From NCBI RefSeq assembly GCF_020911725.1, contig NZ_CP076620.1, forward strand, positions 1,430,501 to 1,494,500: DNA of 64,000 nucleotides. Reading direction: 5' to 3'. The position numbers and the translations under genes were made by a program. Source of the DNA: Clostridium cadaveris. GTDB taxonomy: Bacteria; Bacillota; Clostridia; Clostridiales; Clostridiaceae. Below, in pieces: positions 9,112-17,076 of the stretch. The notes under the pieces were generated by a model, which searched no databases, was not told the DNA's origin, and was given only the letters and a program-made list of their open reading frames with translations. Position 1 is the first letter of the stretch, and every line of letters starts with the position of its first letter.

Positions 9112-9140
9112 GAAGGAAAATAATCCTTTGCGTAGAATAT
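9112..9140 (+). promoter_or_regulatory. Predicted sigma-H promoter of the spoIIA operon
   Basis: The -35 element GAAGGAAAA (9112-9120) and the -10 element GTAGAATAT (9132-9140) are 11 bases apart. They fit the Bacillus sigma-H consensus RnAGGAwWW-N11-12-RnnGAATww at every defined position. It is about 90 bases upstream of spoIIAA, whose operon is sigma-H dependent in Bacillus and clostridia. The function is inferred from the match and the context. Confidence 0.75.
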
Positions 9141-9227
9141 GAATGTAGTAGGGCGTTATGACTAGTTTATGAAAATATATTTTTTAATTTTACAGCCAGA
9201 AAATATTCTATGTAAAGGAGGAACATT

Positions 9228-9560
9228 ATGTATTTAAAATTTGATGAACAGGATAAAACTTTAATTGTGACCTTACTAGGTGAATTAGATCACCATAGCT
9301 CTGAAGAAGTTAGAAATAAAATCGATTATAGATTAGACAATGATGATATAACAAAACTTATATTAAACTTTTCAGGAGTTACTTTTATGGACAGCTCTGG
9401 TATAGGAGTTGTTATAGGAAGATATAAAAAACTTGCAATGAAAAACGGATCTCTTTTTGTAGTGTCAGTCAGCAACAGAGTAAAGAAGATATTTGAGCTT
9501 TCTGGTATGTATAAGATAATAAAGGAATTTGACACTATAGAAGAGGCCTTAAAGAACTAG
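9228..9560 (+). CDS. spoIIAA: Anti-sigma-F factor antagonist SpoIIAA
   Basis: This is a 110-residue STAS-domain protein. The phosphorylation motif is MDSSGIG, with Ser57 the expected equivalent of Bacillus Ser58, followed by VVIGRYKKL as in other SpoIIAA proteins. Unphosphorylated SpoIIAA binds the SpoIIAB-ADP complex and frees sigma-F in the forespore. AAAGGAGG lies seven bases before the ATG. It is the first gene of spoIIAA-spoIIAB-sigF, behind the predicted sigma-H promoter. Confidence 0.97.
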   Translation: MYLKFDEQDKTLIVTLLGELDHHSSEEVRNKIDYRLDNDDITKLILNFSGVTFMDSSGIGVVIGRYKKLAMKNGSLFVVSVSNRVKKIFELSGMYKIIKEFDTIEEALKN

Positions 9561-9576
9561 TGATGGGGGGATAAAT

Positions 9577-10008
9577 ATGCTTCATAATAAAATGAAAATA
9601 GAGTTTTTAAGTAAATCAGAAAATGAGGGGTTTGCAAGAGTTGCTGTAGCGGCTTTTGTTTCTCAAATCGACCCTACTATTGAAGAAATTTCAGACTTAA
9701 AGACAGCAGTGTCAGAAGCAGTTACAAATTCTATCATACATGGGTATGAGAATAAAGAGGATAAGCTAGTTATGATAGAGGCTGAAATATGTGATAATAA
9801 TGTTACTGTTATTGTAGAAGATAATGGAGTAGGTATAGAGAACTTAAAGGAAGCTATGGAACCCTTATATACTTCAAGACCAGACCTTGAAAGATCAGGT
9901 ATGGGATTTACCGTTATGGAAAGCTTTATGGATAATTTAGAAGTTGTCAGCGAGAAAGGAAAAGGTACAAAGGTCATAATGAAGAAAATCTTTAAATCAG
10001 TAAGTTAG
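9577..10008 (+). CDS. spoIIAB: Anti-sigma-F factor and serine kinase SpoIIAB
   Basis: This 143-residue GHKL-fold protein has the N box [11 protein letters not shown], the G1 box DNGVGI and the G2 box SGMGFTVM, which together form the ATP site. It holds sigma-F inactive and phosphorylates SpoIIAA on serine. The start at 9577 follows GGGGGG and gives the N-terminus expected from Bacillus SpoIIAB; an ATG 15 bases later is less likely. The gap after spoIIAA is 16 bases, and sigF follows almost directly, so the three genes are co-transcribed. Confidence 0.97.
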   Translation: MLHNKMKIEFLSKSENEGFARVAVAAFVSQIDPTIEEISDLKTAVSEAVTNSIIHGYENKEDKLVMIEAEICDNNVTVIVEDNGVGIENLKEAMEPLYTSRPDLERSGMGFTVMESFMDNLEVVSEKGKGTKVIMKKIFKSVS

Positions 10009-10017
10009 GTGAAAGTT

Positions 10018-10773
10018 ATGGATGAAGTATTACAAAAAAAAGAGCTTTACAACTATGACGACAATGAAGAACTTATAAGGATATCTAAAACAGGAGATAA
10101 GAATGCTTTAGACACGGTTATAAGAATAAATCTTCCATTAGTTTCATCTATAAGCAAAAAATTTCTAAATAGAGGTTATGACTACGAAGATATATATCAA
10201 ATAGGTTCCATGGGACTTATAAAGGCAATAAATAATTTTGATGCTAGCTTTAATGTTAAATTCTCAACTTATGCTGTGCCTATGATTGTAGGTGAAATCA
10301 AGAGATTTTTAAGAGACGATGGTATGATAAAAGTCAGCAGAGGTGTAAAAAATACGGCAAAAAAGCTGCATTATGATAGAGAAGCATTAACTAAAAAGCT
10401 TGATAGAGAGCCTACCGTAGAAGAACTTGCAGAGTATTCAGGTATAGATGTAGAAGATGTAGTTTTTGCGTTAGATTCAATAAATAATATAAACTACCTT
10501 TATGATACTATTCATCAAGATGAAGGTGCTCCAGTATTGCTTATAGATAAACTTAGTGAAAGTCCAGAAGAAGATAAGGCTATAATAGATAGAATAGCCT
10601 TAAAAGAAGCTTTAAGAGATTTAGATCAAAAAGCTAGGCAGGTAATAATGCTTAGATATTTTAAAGATAAAACTCAAGTGCAGGTTGCAAAGATGCTTGG
10701 AATAAGCCAAGTACAAGTATCGAGAATTGAAAAAAAGGTTTTAAAGCAGATGAAAGAGATGCTTACAGAATGA
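10018..10773 (+). CDS. sigF: Forespore sigma factor sigma-F
   Basis: This 251-residue SigB/F/G-type sigma factor has region 2 (NRGYDYEDIYQIGSMGLIKA, then FSTYAVPMIVGEI), region 3 and region 4 (LGISQVQVSRIEKK) all intact. Sigma-F is the first forespore-specific sigma factor. I place the start at ATG 10018, five bases after AGGTGA. A GTG at 10009 directly after the spoIIAB stop would add three residues but destroys that spacing. A terminator begins at its stop codon, so the spoIIA operon ends here. Confidence 0.96.
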   Translation: MDEVLQKKELYNYDDNEELIRISKTGDKNALDTVIRINLPLVSSISKKFLNRGYDYEDIYQIGSMGLIKAINNFDASFNVKFSTYAVPMIVGEIKRFLRDDGMIKVSRGVKNTAKKLHYDREALTKKLDREPTVEELAEYSGIDVEDVVFALDSINNINYLYDTIHQDEGAPVLLIDKLSESPEEDKAIIDRIALKEALRDLDQKARQVIMLRYFKDKTQVQVAKMLGISQVQVSRIEKKVLKQMKEMLTE

Positions 10774-10799
10774 GGACGCTAAGTCCTTTTTCTTTTTTT
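10772..10799 (+). terminator. Terminator of the spoIIA operon
   Basis: The stem AGGAC (10773-10777) pairs with GTCCT (10783-10787) around a 5-base loop and runs into TTTTCTTTTTTT. It overlaps the sigF stop codon. This is a compact, classical intrinsic terminator. Confidence 0.85.
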
Positions 10800-10829
10800 G
10801 AATATAAATTATATAGAATTGGCAAAATA
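10800..10829 (+). promoter_or_regulatory. Possible sigma-G promoter of the spoVA genes
   Basis: GAATA (10800-10804) and CAAAATA (10823-10829) are 18 bases apart. They resemble the sigma-G consensus GHATR-N17-18-CATnnTA, with the third -10 position (A for T) off consensus. The site starts right after the sigF terminator and is 27 bases before spoVAC, so the spoVA genes need their own promoter. Spore-germination spoVA operons are sigma-G dependent in Bacillus. In AT-rich DNA this match alone is weak. Confidence 0.5.
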
Positions 10830-10856
10830 GAAGAAAATATATTTAGGGAGGATATT

Positions 10857-11315
10857 ATGGATAAAAAAGATAGTGAATTGCAGAAAAAATTTCATAAGAT
10901 AGCTAAGGAAGCTGAGCCAAAGCCAAATTTACTAAAAAACTGTATAATGGCTTTTTTATTTGGAGGAGCTATTTGTACAATCGGACAGGTTTTTTTTAAC
11001 TTATATACTAATTTTGGCTTTGATAAAGATGAAGTTTCTATATTAGTATCATCTACCATGATATTTTTAGGAGCTTTCCTAACCGGACTTGGAGTATATG
11101 ATAAATTAGCTAATTACGCAGGAGCAGGTACTGTTGTACCAATAACAGGTTTTGCTAACTCTATAGTTTCTCCAGCCATAGAATTTAAATCTGAAGGGTA
11201 TGTGTTTGGTGTAGGTGCTAAGATGTTTACAATTGCCGGACCGGTATTGGTTTATGGTATATCATCTTCAGTCTTAGTTGGAATAGTTTATTATATAGTG
11301 AAATATGTAATGTAA
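10857..11315 (+). CDS. spoVAC: Stage V sporulation protein AC
   Basis: This 152-residue membrane protein has about four hydrophobic segments and the SpoVAC/SpoVAE-type core LGVYDKLANYAGAGTVVPITGFANS. SpoVAC is part of the channel that moves dipicolinic acid into the forespore and releases it at germination. I chose ATG 10857, preceded by GGGAGGA. An upstream in-frame ATG at 10770 lies inside the sigF terminator and would add non-homologous residues. spoVAD and spoVAE follow, giving the minimal clostridial spoVACDE set. Confidence 0.95.
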   Translation: MDKKDSELQKKFHKIAKEAEPKPNLLKNCIMAFLFGGAICTIGQVFFNLYTNFGFDKDEVSILVSSTMIFLGAFLTGLGVYDKLANYAGAGTVVPITGFANSIVSPAIEFKSEGYVFGVGAKMFTIAGPVLVYGISSSVLVGIVYYIVKYVM

Positions 11316-11331
11316 AGAAAGTGGTGATATT

Positions 11332-12357
11332 ATGAGTAAAAGAATGGGAGAACAAACTGTAAAGCTTGAAAAGAAACCTAAAATTATAGCAACGACTTCT
11401 GTTGTCGGACCTAAAGAGGGTCAGGGTCCTTTAAAAGATTATTTTGACATAATTTTAAAAGATGATAAAAATGGTCAAGACAGCTATGAGAAAGCTGAAA
11501 GCAGTATTATGGATCTTGCTATTAAAGAAACCATAAAAAAAGCTGGCCTTCAGGATAAGGATATAAATTATCTTTTTGCGGGAGACCTTTTAAACCAAAC
11601 TATATCTTCCAACTATGTTGCAAGAGGCCTTGATATTCCTTTCTTTGGATTGTATGGAGCATGCTCAACTATGTCCGAATCTTTAAGCTTAGCAGCAATG
11701 ACATTAGACGGAGGATTTGCTGATTACGCTTTGGCATGCACATCCTCACATTTCAGCAGTGCTGAAAGGCAGTATAGATATCCTTTAGAGTTTGGAAGTC
11801 AAAGAGCAAAAACAGCTCAATGGACTGTAACTGGATCTGGATGTATGCTTTTAGGACTGAATGGAGACTATCCTGAAGTTACATATATAACTACAGGAAA
11901 GGTAAAAGATTATGGAATAAATGATGCAAACAATATGGGAGCAGCAATGGCTCCAGCAGCTGTTTCTACTATAAGTCAACATTTTAAGGATACAGGATTT
12001 AAAGTAGAAGATTATGACCTTATAATGAGTGGAGATTTGGGTAAAGTAGGAAAGAGTATAACTGAAGAGATGCTCTTAGAAGAATATGACTTGGATATAA
12101 GAAGCATATATATGGATGGCGGTGACTCCATATTCGATGATAGTGAGCAGAAAACAGAATCTGGAGGAAGTGGATGTGGATGCTCAGCTGTAGTTGGATG
12201 CGGATACGTATATAAGAAGATGAGGGAAGGAAAGTTTAAGAGAATTATGATTGTTTCAACAGGGGCTTTAATGAGTCCGACAAGCAGCTATCAAGGAGAA
12301 ACTATACCTGGAATCGCACATGCTGTAACCATAGAATACAATAAGGAGGGGAGATAA
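11332..12357 (+). CDS. spoVAD: Stage V sporulation protein AD
   Basis: This 341-residue soluble protein has a thiolase-like fold. Recognisable segments are FGLYGACSTMSESL, SSHFSSAERQYRYPLEFGSQR and a Gly/Cys-rich stretch SGGSGCGCSAVVGCGY near residue 280. SpoVAD binds dipicolinic acid at the inner-membrane surface and is needed for its uptake into spores. Its stop codon overlaps the spoVAE start by one base (TAATG), which indicates translational coupling. Confidence 0.97.
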   Translation: MSKRMGEQTVKLEKKPKIIATTSVVGPKEGQGPLKDYFDIILKDDKNGQDSYEKAESSIMDLAIKETIKKAGLQDKDINYLFAGDLLNQTISSNYVARGLDIPFFGLYGACSTMSESLSLAAMTLDGGFADYALACTSSHFSSAERQYRYPLEFGSQRAKTAQWTVTGSGCMLLGLNGDYPEVTYITTGKVKDYGINDANNMGAAMAPAAVSTISQHFKDTGFKVEDYDLIMSGDLGKVGKSITEEMLLEEYDLDIRSIYMDGGDSIFDDSEQKTESGGSGCGCSAVVGCGYVYKKMREGKFKRIMIVSTGALMSPTSSYQGETIPGIAHAVTIEYNKEGR

Positions 12358-12710
12358 TGGATTACATAAAAGCTTTTATAGTAGGTGGACTTATCTGCGT
12401 TATAGCGCAAATTCTTATGGACAAAACTAAACTTACTCCAGCAAGAATATTGGTAGCTTTTGTAACTATAGGAGCAATCCTTGGAGGACTCAACATTTAT
12501 GATAAATTAGTTGAGATTGGAGGAGCCGGAGCAACAGTTCCTCTTCCAGGGTTTGGATATTCTTTGGCAAAGGGAGTAATGAAAGAAGTAGATAATAGTG
12601 GACTTATAGGAGTTCTTACTGGAGGGGTCAAAGGAACTGCTGGTGGGATAACTGCTGCAATAATCTTTGGATATATAATGGCTTTATTATCTAGGTCTAG
12701 AACAAAATAA
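12357..12710 (+). CDS. spoVAE: Stage V sporulation protein AE
   Basis: This is a 117-residue integral membrane protein with about three or four membrane segments. The core NIYDKLVEIGGAGATVPLPGFG parallels the SpoVAC core, showing the shared ancestry of the two. It belongs to the dipicolinic acid channel. GGAGGGGAGA precedes the start, which overlaps the spoVAD stop by one base. A terminator follows, closing the operon. Confidence 0.95.
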   Translation: MDYIKAFIVGGLICVIAQILMDKTKLTPARILVAFVTIGAILGGLNIYDKLVEIGGAGATVPLPGFGYSLAKGVMKEVDNSGLIGVLTGGVKGTAGGITAAIIFGYIMALLSRSRTK

Positions 12711-12736
12711 AAGAATACATAAAGAAATTTTGACTA

Positions 12737-12779
12737 AGTCTTTCTATAATTGTTAATGCTTATAGAAAGACTATTTTTT
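12737..12779 (+). terminator. Terminator of the spoVA operon
   Basis: A 12-base-pair stem (12737-12748 with 12761-12772) is followed by ATTTTTTA. It sits between spoVAE and comEC. Confidence 0.85.
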
Positions 12780-12792
12780 ATGTGAGGGTTTT

Positions 12793-14451
12793 ATGAATAA
12801 AGCAATTGTATATTATACTATTATGGTGTTTTTGGGTATGCTGTCTGGATATTTGTACTTTTTTAATAAGGTTATTGCACTTATATTCTTTATTACAATA
12901 TCAGGAGTTATGGCTGTAACTATAAAAAATAAATATGCTATTCTCATGATTATATTTTTAATCCTAGGTTTTGGTTTATTTTATCAATATTTCAATATAG
13001 ATGTGCCACGAAGGGGAGTATATGAATTAAAGCTGGATGAATATAAGGAATATTATACTGAGGGGGAATATAAAGGAAGAAGGGTAAATCTTAATCTTCC
13101 GGACAACAAAGAAAAAATAAAAGAAGGCAGCTATATAAAAGGACATGGGGTTTTTAAAAAAGAAATATCTTATGAAAATGGATTTATTGGAACAATTTAT
13201 ATAGATATTGTGAAAGAGACAAGAAGTGGTATTTTACAAAAGATATATGAATTTAAGAATTATACTATAGACTCTTTTAAAGAAACATTAGGAGATAAAA
13301 GAGCAGCGGTTATAAACGGTGTTGCATATGGAATGGTAGATTCTATAGACGAAGATACTATGAACCAATTAAAAACTTTAGGTATAATACACGTTATAAG
13401 TGTATCAGGACTTCATATAGCATTAGTGTTTTCAGCAGTTGAAAAAGTTTTTGGGTATAAAGTTGCACTTATAATTTGCTTTTTGTATGTGATTTTCACT
13501 GGAAGCAAAGCAGCAACTATAAGATCTTTTATTATGATAATGATGATGAAACTCAGCAAGTGTTTATATAAAAAATATAATCCATTAAGTGCCCTATGCA
13601 CATCCGCTTTAATTCTTTTAGTATATAAACCTTATTTTGCACTTAATATGGGGTTCCACTTATCTTATATTTCTACATTAGGCATAATTTTATTTTATAA
13701 TAAAATTAGAAAACTATTATACAAACTTCCAGAAAAAATAAATAGCAATTTAAGTTTATGCTTAAGTGCACAAGTTTTTGTGTTTCCTTATACAGCCTTC
13801 TCATTTAACAACTTTGCATTAGGATTTGTAATAGGAAACATGATTTTAATACCGCTTTACAGTGTTTTAGTAGTTCTAGGCATGATATATATACCCATAC
13901 AGTTTATACCTGTATTAAAGAATGTATCTGTATTTTTGATAGGGAAACTTATAGATTTTATATATTTTTTATGTGGCATCCTTACAGCAATATCACCTAA
14001 TATAAGCTATATGGATTATGCTATAGGAATTATATATATGGCATTTTTGATGGGAATTATATTTTATTTCAATAATATAAAATGGGGAAAAGCTTTAGCA
14101 TTATCGGCATGTATATGTGCAGCTATAAGTTCTTACAACTTCTTTCCATTAATCTTCCCAGTAAAAGAAGGATACGAGCATGGTATAACTGTAAATGATG
14201 GATTTAAAAGAGAACTTATAATAATTAATGAAGGGAAAAGCAAAAAATTAAGAAATAAATATGTCGGTTTTGAGATTAAGCCGTTGAAAGATAAAAATAT
14301 GAAAGTGAAATTAAATTCTAAGTATGGTATATTAGTTAATGAAAATAAACGGTATTTAATTACGGATAAAGATTATGAAACTCTGGATTTAAATGTAGAA
14401 GGTTGCATTTACACCATACTAAATGGAAAGATACTTAAAATAGGGGGGTAA
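12793..14451 (+). CDS. comEC: ComEC/Rec2-type DNA-uptake membrane protein, channel part only
   Basis: This 552-residue polytopic protein has the ComEC competence-domain core IHVISVSGLHIAL near residue 200, a short N-terminal OB-like soluble region and about ten membrane segments. ComEC forms the inner-membrane channel for single-stranded DNA in transformation. The metallo-beta-lactamase-type nuclease domain usually found at the C-terminus (full length 700-800 residues) is absent. The last about 110 residues have no HxHxDH motif. GTGAGGG precedes the ATG. holA follows after 3 bases, an order also seen in Bacillus (comEC then holA). Confidence 0.88.
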   Translation: MNKAIVYYTIMVFLGMLSGYLYFFNKVIALIFFITISGVMAVTIKNKYAILMIIFLILGFGLFYQYFNIDVPRRGVYELKLDEYKEYYTEGEYKGRRVNLNLPDNKEKIKEGSYIKGHGVFKKEISYENGFIGTIYIDIVKETRSGILQKIYEFKNYTIDSFKETLGDKRAAVINGVAYGMVDSIDEDTMNQLKTLGIIHVISVSGLHIALVFSAVEKVFGYKVALIICFLYVIFTGSKAATIRSFIMIMMMKLSKCLYKKYNPLSALCTSALILLVYKPYFALNMGFHLSYISTLGIILFYNKIRKLLYKLPEKINSNLSLCLSAQVFVFPYTAFSFNNFALGFVIGNMILIPLYSVLVVLGMIYIPIQFIPVLKNVSVFLIGKLIDFIYFLCGILTAISPNISYMDYAIGIIYMAFLMGIIFYFNNIKWGKALALSACICAAISSYNFFPLIFPVKEGYEHGITVNDGFKRELIIINEGKSKKLRNKYVGFEIKPLKDKNMKVKLNSKYGILVNENKRYLITDKDYETLDLNVEGCIYTILNGKILKIGG

Positions 14452-14454
14452 AAG

Positions 14455-15498
14455 ATGAGTCATATATCTATTGAAAATTTGTATTTAGAATTAAAAAAAG
14501 GTATAGTACACAATTCTTATATCTTTTATGGAATAGATGAAAAGCAGATAAAGGAAGCTATAGAAGCCATTATAGATAAAGTTTTAGATGGTCCTCTAAA
14601 AGATTTGAATTTATTTAAATTTGACGGAATGAATTTTGATTTTCAGTCCTTTAAGGAAAATGCGGAAAATATACCTTTCATGAGTGAGAAAAAGGTTATG
14701 GTTCTTTATAGAACAGAAGCATTAAGGGCAAAATCTAAGGAAGCTGGAAAGGGCAACGCAAAAAAAGAAAGCAAAGAGCTGATGGATTACCTAAAAAATC
14801 CTCCAAATCACTGTGTTATAATAGCTTATTATGTATTTAATGATAAGAGAGAAAAAAATAAAGCTTTGGATAATATGAAAAGTGATATATGTCTGATAAA
14901 AGTAGAGGAACTAAAAGGTGATAGGCTGTATAGGAAAGTTGCTGATATTTTTAGAGAAAAAGGAAGAGACATAGGGAAGATAGAACTTACTTATTTTTGT
15001 GAAAACAGTAGTAAGGATTTGAACATAATAGAAAATGATGTAGATAAGCTCATAAGCTATTGTATGGATAGAACTATAACTAAAGATGATATATCAAAGC
15101 TTCTAAATATATCTCATACTGATGATGTTTTTGATTTAGTGGATGCAATATGCCAAGGAAAAATTGAAAAAGCTATTTCCCTTATGAATGAACTTATATT
15201 TAAAGGGACAAATGAAATAAATATCTTATATATGATTGAAAGACAGTTCGATCTTTTATTGAAAGGAAAAGTTGCTGTAAATAATAGACAAGGAGCAGAA
15301 GAATTTGAGAAGCTTCATGGAGTGAATTTCTATGTTGGAAAAAGAATAATGGAACAGAGCAGAAGATTCTCAGAGAAAAAGTTAAAAGAATGCATAAAGA
15401 TATGTGCAGATGTAGATGGAATACTGAAATCAAAATCTGTCAATGCTAAGATGGAACTTGAAATGCTTCTTGTAAGAAGTGCACAAATTAAGAATTAA
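14455..15498 (+). CDS. holA: DNA polymerase III delta subunit
   Basis: This 347-residue clamp-loader subunit opens the beta sliding clamp at the replication fork. It has the delta N-terminal fold (SYIFYGIDEKQIKEA, then FKENAENIPFMSEKKVMVLYRTEALR). The middle segment LYRKVADIFREKGRDI and the C-terminal helical domain also match. GGGGGG lies a few bases before the ATG. It sits 3 bases after comEC and ends in a terminator shared with the convergent rpsT. Confidence 0.93.
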   Translation: MSHISIENLYLELKKGIVHNSYIFYGIDEKQIKEAIEAIIDKVLDGPLKDLNLFKFDGMNFDFQSFKENAENIPFMSEKKVMVLYRTEALRAKSKEAGKGNAKKESKELMDYLKNPPNHCVIIAYYVFNDKREKNKALDNMKSDICLIKVEELKGDRLYRKVADIFREKGRDIGKIELTYFCENSSKDLNIIENDVDKLISYCMDRTITKDDISKLLNISHTDDVFDLVDAICQGKIEKAISLMNELIFKGTNEINILYMIERQFDLLLKGKVAVNNRQGAEEFEKLHGVNFYVGKRIMEQSRRFSEKKLKECIKICADVDGILKSKSVNAKMELEMLLVRSAQIKN

Positions 15499-15511
15499 AT
15501 ATCAAAAAAAT

Positions 15512-15540
15512 AAATAACCGGTATAAATACCGGTTTATTT
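15512..15540. terminator. Bidirectional terminator between holA and rpsT
   Basis: The core stem CCGGTA (15518-15523) pairs with TACCGG (15528-15533) around a 4-base loop. An AT extension (AAATAA with TTTATTT) gives U-tracts on both strands. holA and rpsT converge on it. Confidence 0.8.
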
Positions 15541-15541
15541 A

Positions 15542-15808
15542 TTATGCGCTTAGTGCGTTTAACTTAGCAGATAGTCTTGATTTCTTTCTTGCAGCCATGT
15601 TTTGATGTACTACTCCCTTTGAAGTAGCCATATCTAAAGCTTTAACTGTAGCGTTGAAAGCAACCTTAGCTTCTTCTGCGTTGTTAGCAGCAACAGCTGA
15701 TTCAAATTTCTTTATAGTTGTCTTAAGCGCAGACTTTATCATCTTATTTTGTAAAGTCTTAGCTTCAGTAACCTTTATTCTTTTTTTAGCTGATTTTATG
15801 TTTGCCAT
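15542..15808 (-). CDS. rpsT: 30S ribosomal protein S20
   Basis: This is an 88-residue, lysine- and alanine-rich helical ribosomal protein. The typical start [19 protein letters not shown] and the motif [16 protein letters not shown] near the C-terminus identify S20, which binds 16S rRNA early in 30S assembly. AAAGGGGGTGA precedes the ATG. A sigma-A-type promoter and a structured leader lie upstream. It is monocistronic and opposite to its neighbours holA and gpr. Confidence 0.98.
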   Translation of the reverse strand: MANIKSAKKRIKVTEAKTLQNKMIKSALKTTIKKFESAVAANNAEEAKVAFNATVKALDMATSKGVVHQNMAARKKSRLSAKLNALSA

Positions 15809-15880
15809 TCTAATTCACCCCCTTTAATTTTATAGGGTCTCAGCAGCTTGGGGAATCTGCTTGCGAGTTTCATTTTAACA
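15809..15880 (-). promoter_or_regulatory. Structured 5' leader of rpsT
   Basis: The roughly 70-base leader, read on the minus strand, contains an AGCAG/CTGCT stem-loop flanked by CTC/GAG. Its loop includes CCCC, which could pair with the GGGGG of the rpsT ribosome site and so hide it. S20 synthesis is autoregulated in other bacteria. That this leader does so is inference from the complementarity. Confidence 0.4.
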
Positions 15881-15886
15881 AAAGCT

Positions 15887-15915
15887 ATTATAACATTAAT
15901 CTATTATTACTTCAA
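15887..15915 (-). promoter_or_regulatory. Sigma-A-type promoter of rpsT
   Basis: On the minus strand TTGAAG (15910-15915) and TATAAT (15887-15892) are separated by 17 bases. This is a near-consensus housekeeping promoter placing the start of transcription near 15880. Confidence 0.8.
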
Positions 15916-16050
15916 GTCTTTATTTATATAGATCTGTCTATTTATTTTATAAAAAAATGAAAAAAGAATAGTATTTTTTAGTTTTAGTAATATTTCTATA
16001 GAAAAATAGAGAAAATAGTATATAGAGAAAGTTTAAGGAGTGAAAATTTT

Positions 16051-17025
16051 ATGTTTAGTATAAGAACTGACCTAGCCTTAGAAGCTAGAGAAATGTATGT
16101 TGAAACTAATCGAAAAGAATCAGATGGGATAGAGTTTCTAGAGGGAAAACAAGGAAATGTTGATGTGACTACAGTTAAAATTTTAAATGAAACTGGAGAA
16201 GAAAATATGGGGAAACCTATAGGTACATATATAACCCTTCAAATGCCTCAGTTGACACTTTATGATGGAGAACTTATGGACGAAGTTAGCAAAATATTGG
16301 CTTTTCAAATAGGTGAAATATTAAAAGTAAAGAAAGAAAGCACTACTCTTGTAGTAGGACTTGGAAATTGGAAGGTGACTCCTGATGCTTTGGGACCTAA
16401 AGTTGTATCAAAGCTCATGATAACAAGACACCTAAAGGCATTAATGCCAGACAGTATAGATGATGAAGTGACACCTGTATGTGCTATAGCGCCAGGAGTT
16501 CTGGGGATAACAGGTATTGAAACTGGAGAGATAATAAAATCAATAGTATCAAATATAAAACCTGATTTTATTATATGTATAGATGCTTTGGCTTCAAGAA
16601 GGATAGACAGAGTAAATACAACTATACAGTTAAGTACTACAGGTATAAGTCCAGGAGCAGGAGTAGGTAACAGAAGAATGGAAATAAGTGAAAAAACTGT
16701 GGGTGTTCCTGTAATAGCAATAGGTGTTCCAACAGTAGTTGATGCTGCAACAATAGCTAATGACAGCATAGACTTAGTATTAGATGAGATGATACATCAA
16801 GCTACTAGTGGCGGAGAGTTTTATAATATGCTTAAATCTCTTGACAAAGGAGAAAAGAACAGGATGATACGTGATTTATTAAATCCTTATGTGGGGGATT
16901 TAGTAGTTACTCCTAAGGATGTGGATGCTGTAATAGATGCAGTATCGAAGATAATTTCAACAGGAATAAATATGGCACTTCAGCCATCACTAGATGTAGA
17001 AGATATAAATAAATTTTTAAATTAA
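16051..17025 (+). CDS. gpr: Spore germination protease GPR
   Basis: This 324-residue aspartyl-like (A25) endopeptidase begins the degradation of small acid-soluble spore proteins at germination. Identifying segments are IRTDLALEAREMY, LVVGLGNWKVTPDALGPKVV, the family-wide ICIDALASRR, and TGISPGAGVGNRRMEI. The first dozen or so residues are expected to be a propeptide removed by autoprocessing. AAGGAGTGA precedes the ATG. I could not find a convincing sigma-F or sigma-G promoter upstream. spoIIP follows, as in Bacillus. Confidence 0.97.
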   Translation: MFSIRTDLALEAREMYVETNRKESDGIEFLEGKQGNVDVTTVKILNETGEENMGKPIGTYITLQMPQLTLYDGELMDEVSKILAFQIGEILKVKKESTTLVVGLGNWKVTPDALGPKVVSKLMITRHLKALMPDSIDDEVTPVCAIAPGVLGITGIETGEIIKSIVSNIKPDFIICIDALASRRIDRVNTTIQLSTTGISPGAGVGNRRMEISEKTVGVPVIAIGVPTVVDAATIANDSIDLVLDEMIHQATSGGEFYNMLKSLDKGEKNRMIRDLLNPYVGDLVVTPKDVDAVIDAVSKIISTGINMALQPSLDVEDINKFLN

Positions 17026-17036
17026 TCATATAAAAA

Positions 17037-17073
17037 AATCCCTCTTCATATATTAAGACTATGGGGAGGGATT
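17037..17073 (+). promoter_or_regulatory. Hairpin enclosing the spoIIP ribosome-binding site
   Basis: AATCCCTC (17037-17044) pairs perfectly with GAGGGATT (17066-17073). The 3' arm overlaps the spoIIP Shine-Dalgarno GGGGAGGG (17063-17070). Formed in the gpr-spoIIP transcript, it would hide the ribosome site. No U-tract follows, so it is not a classical terminator. The function is inferred. Confidence 0.5.
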
Positions 17074-17076
17074 CTT

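Noticed and set aside
15961-16050. Sigma-F/sigma-G promoter of gpr
   Set aside because: Several AT-rich partial matches exist but none has both elements at correct spacing; reporting one would be arbitrary.
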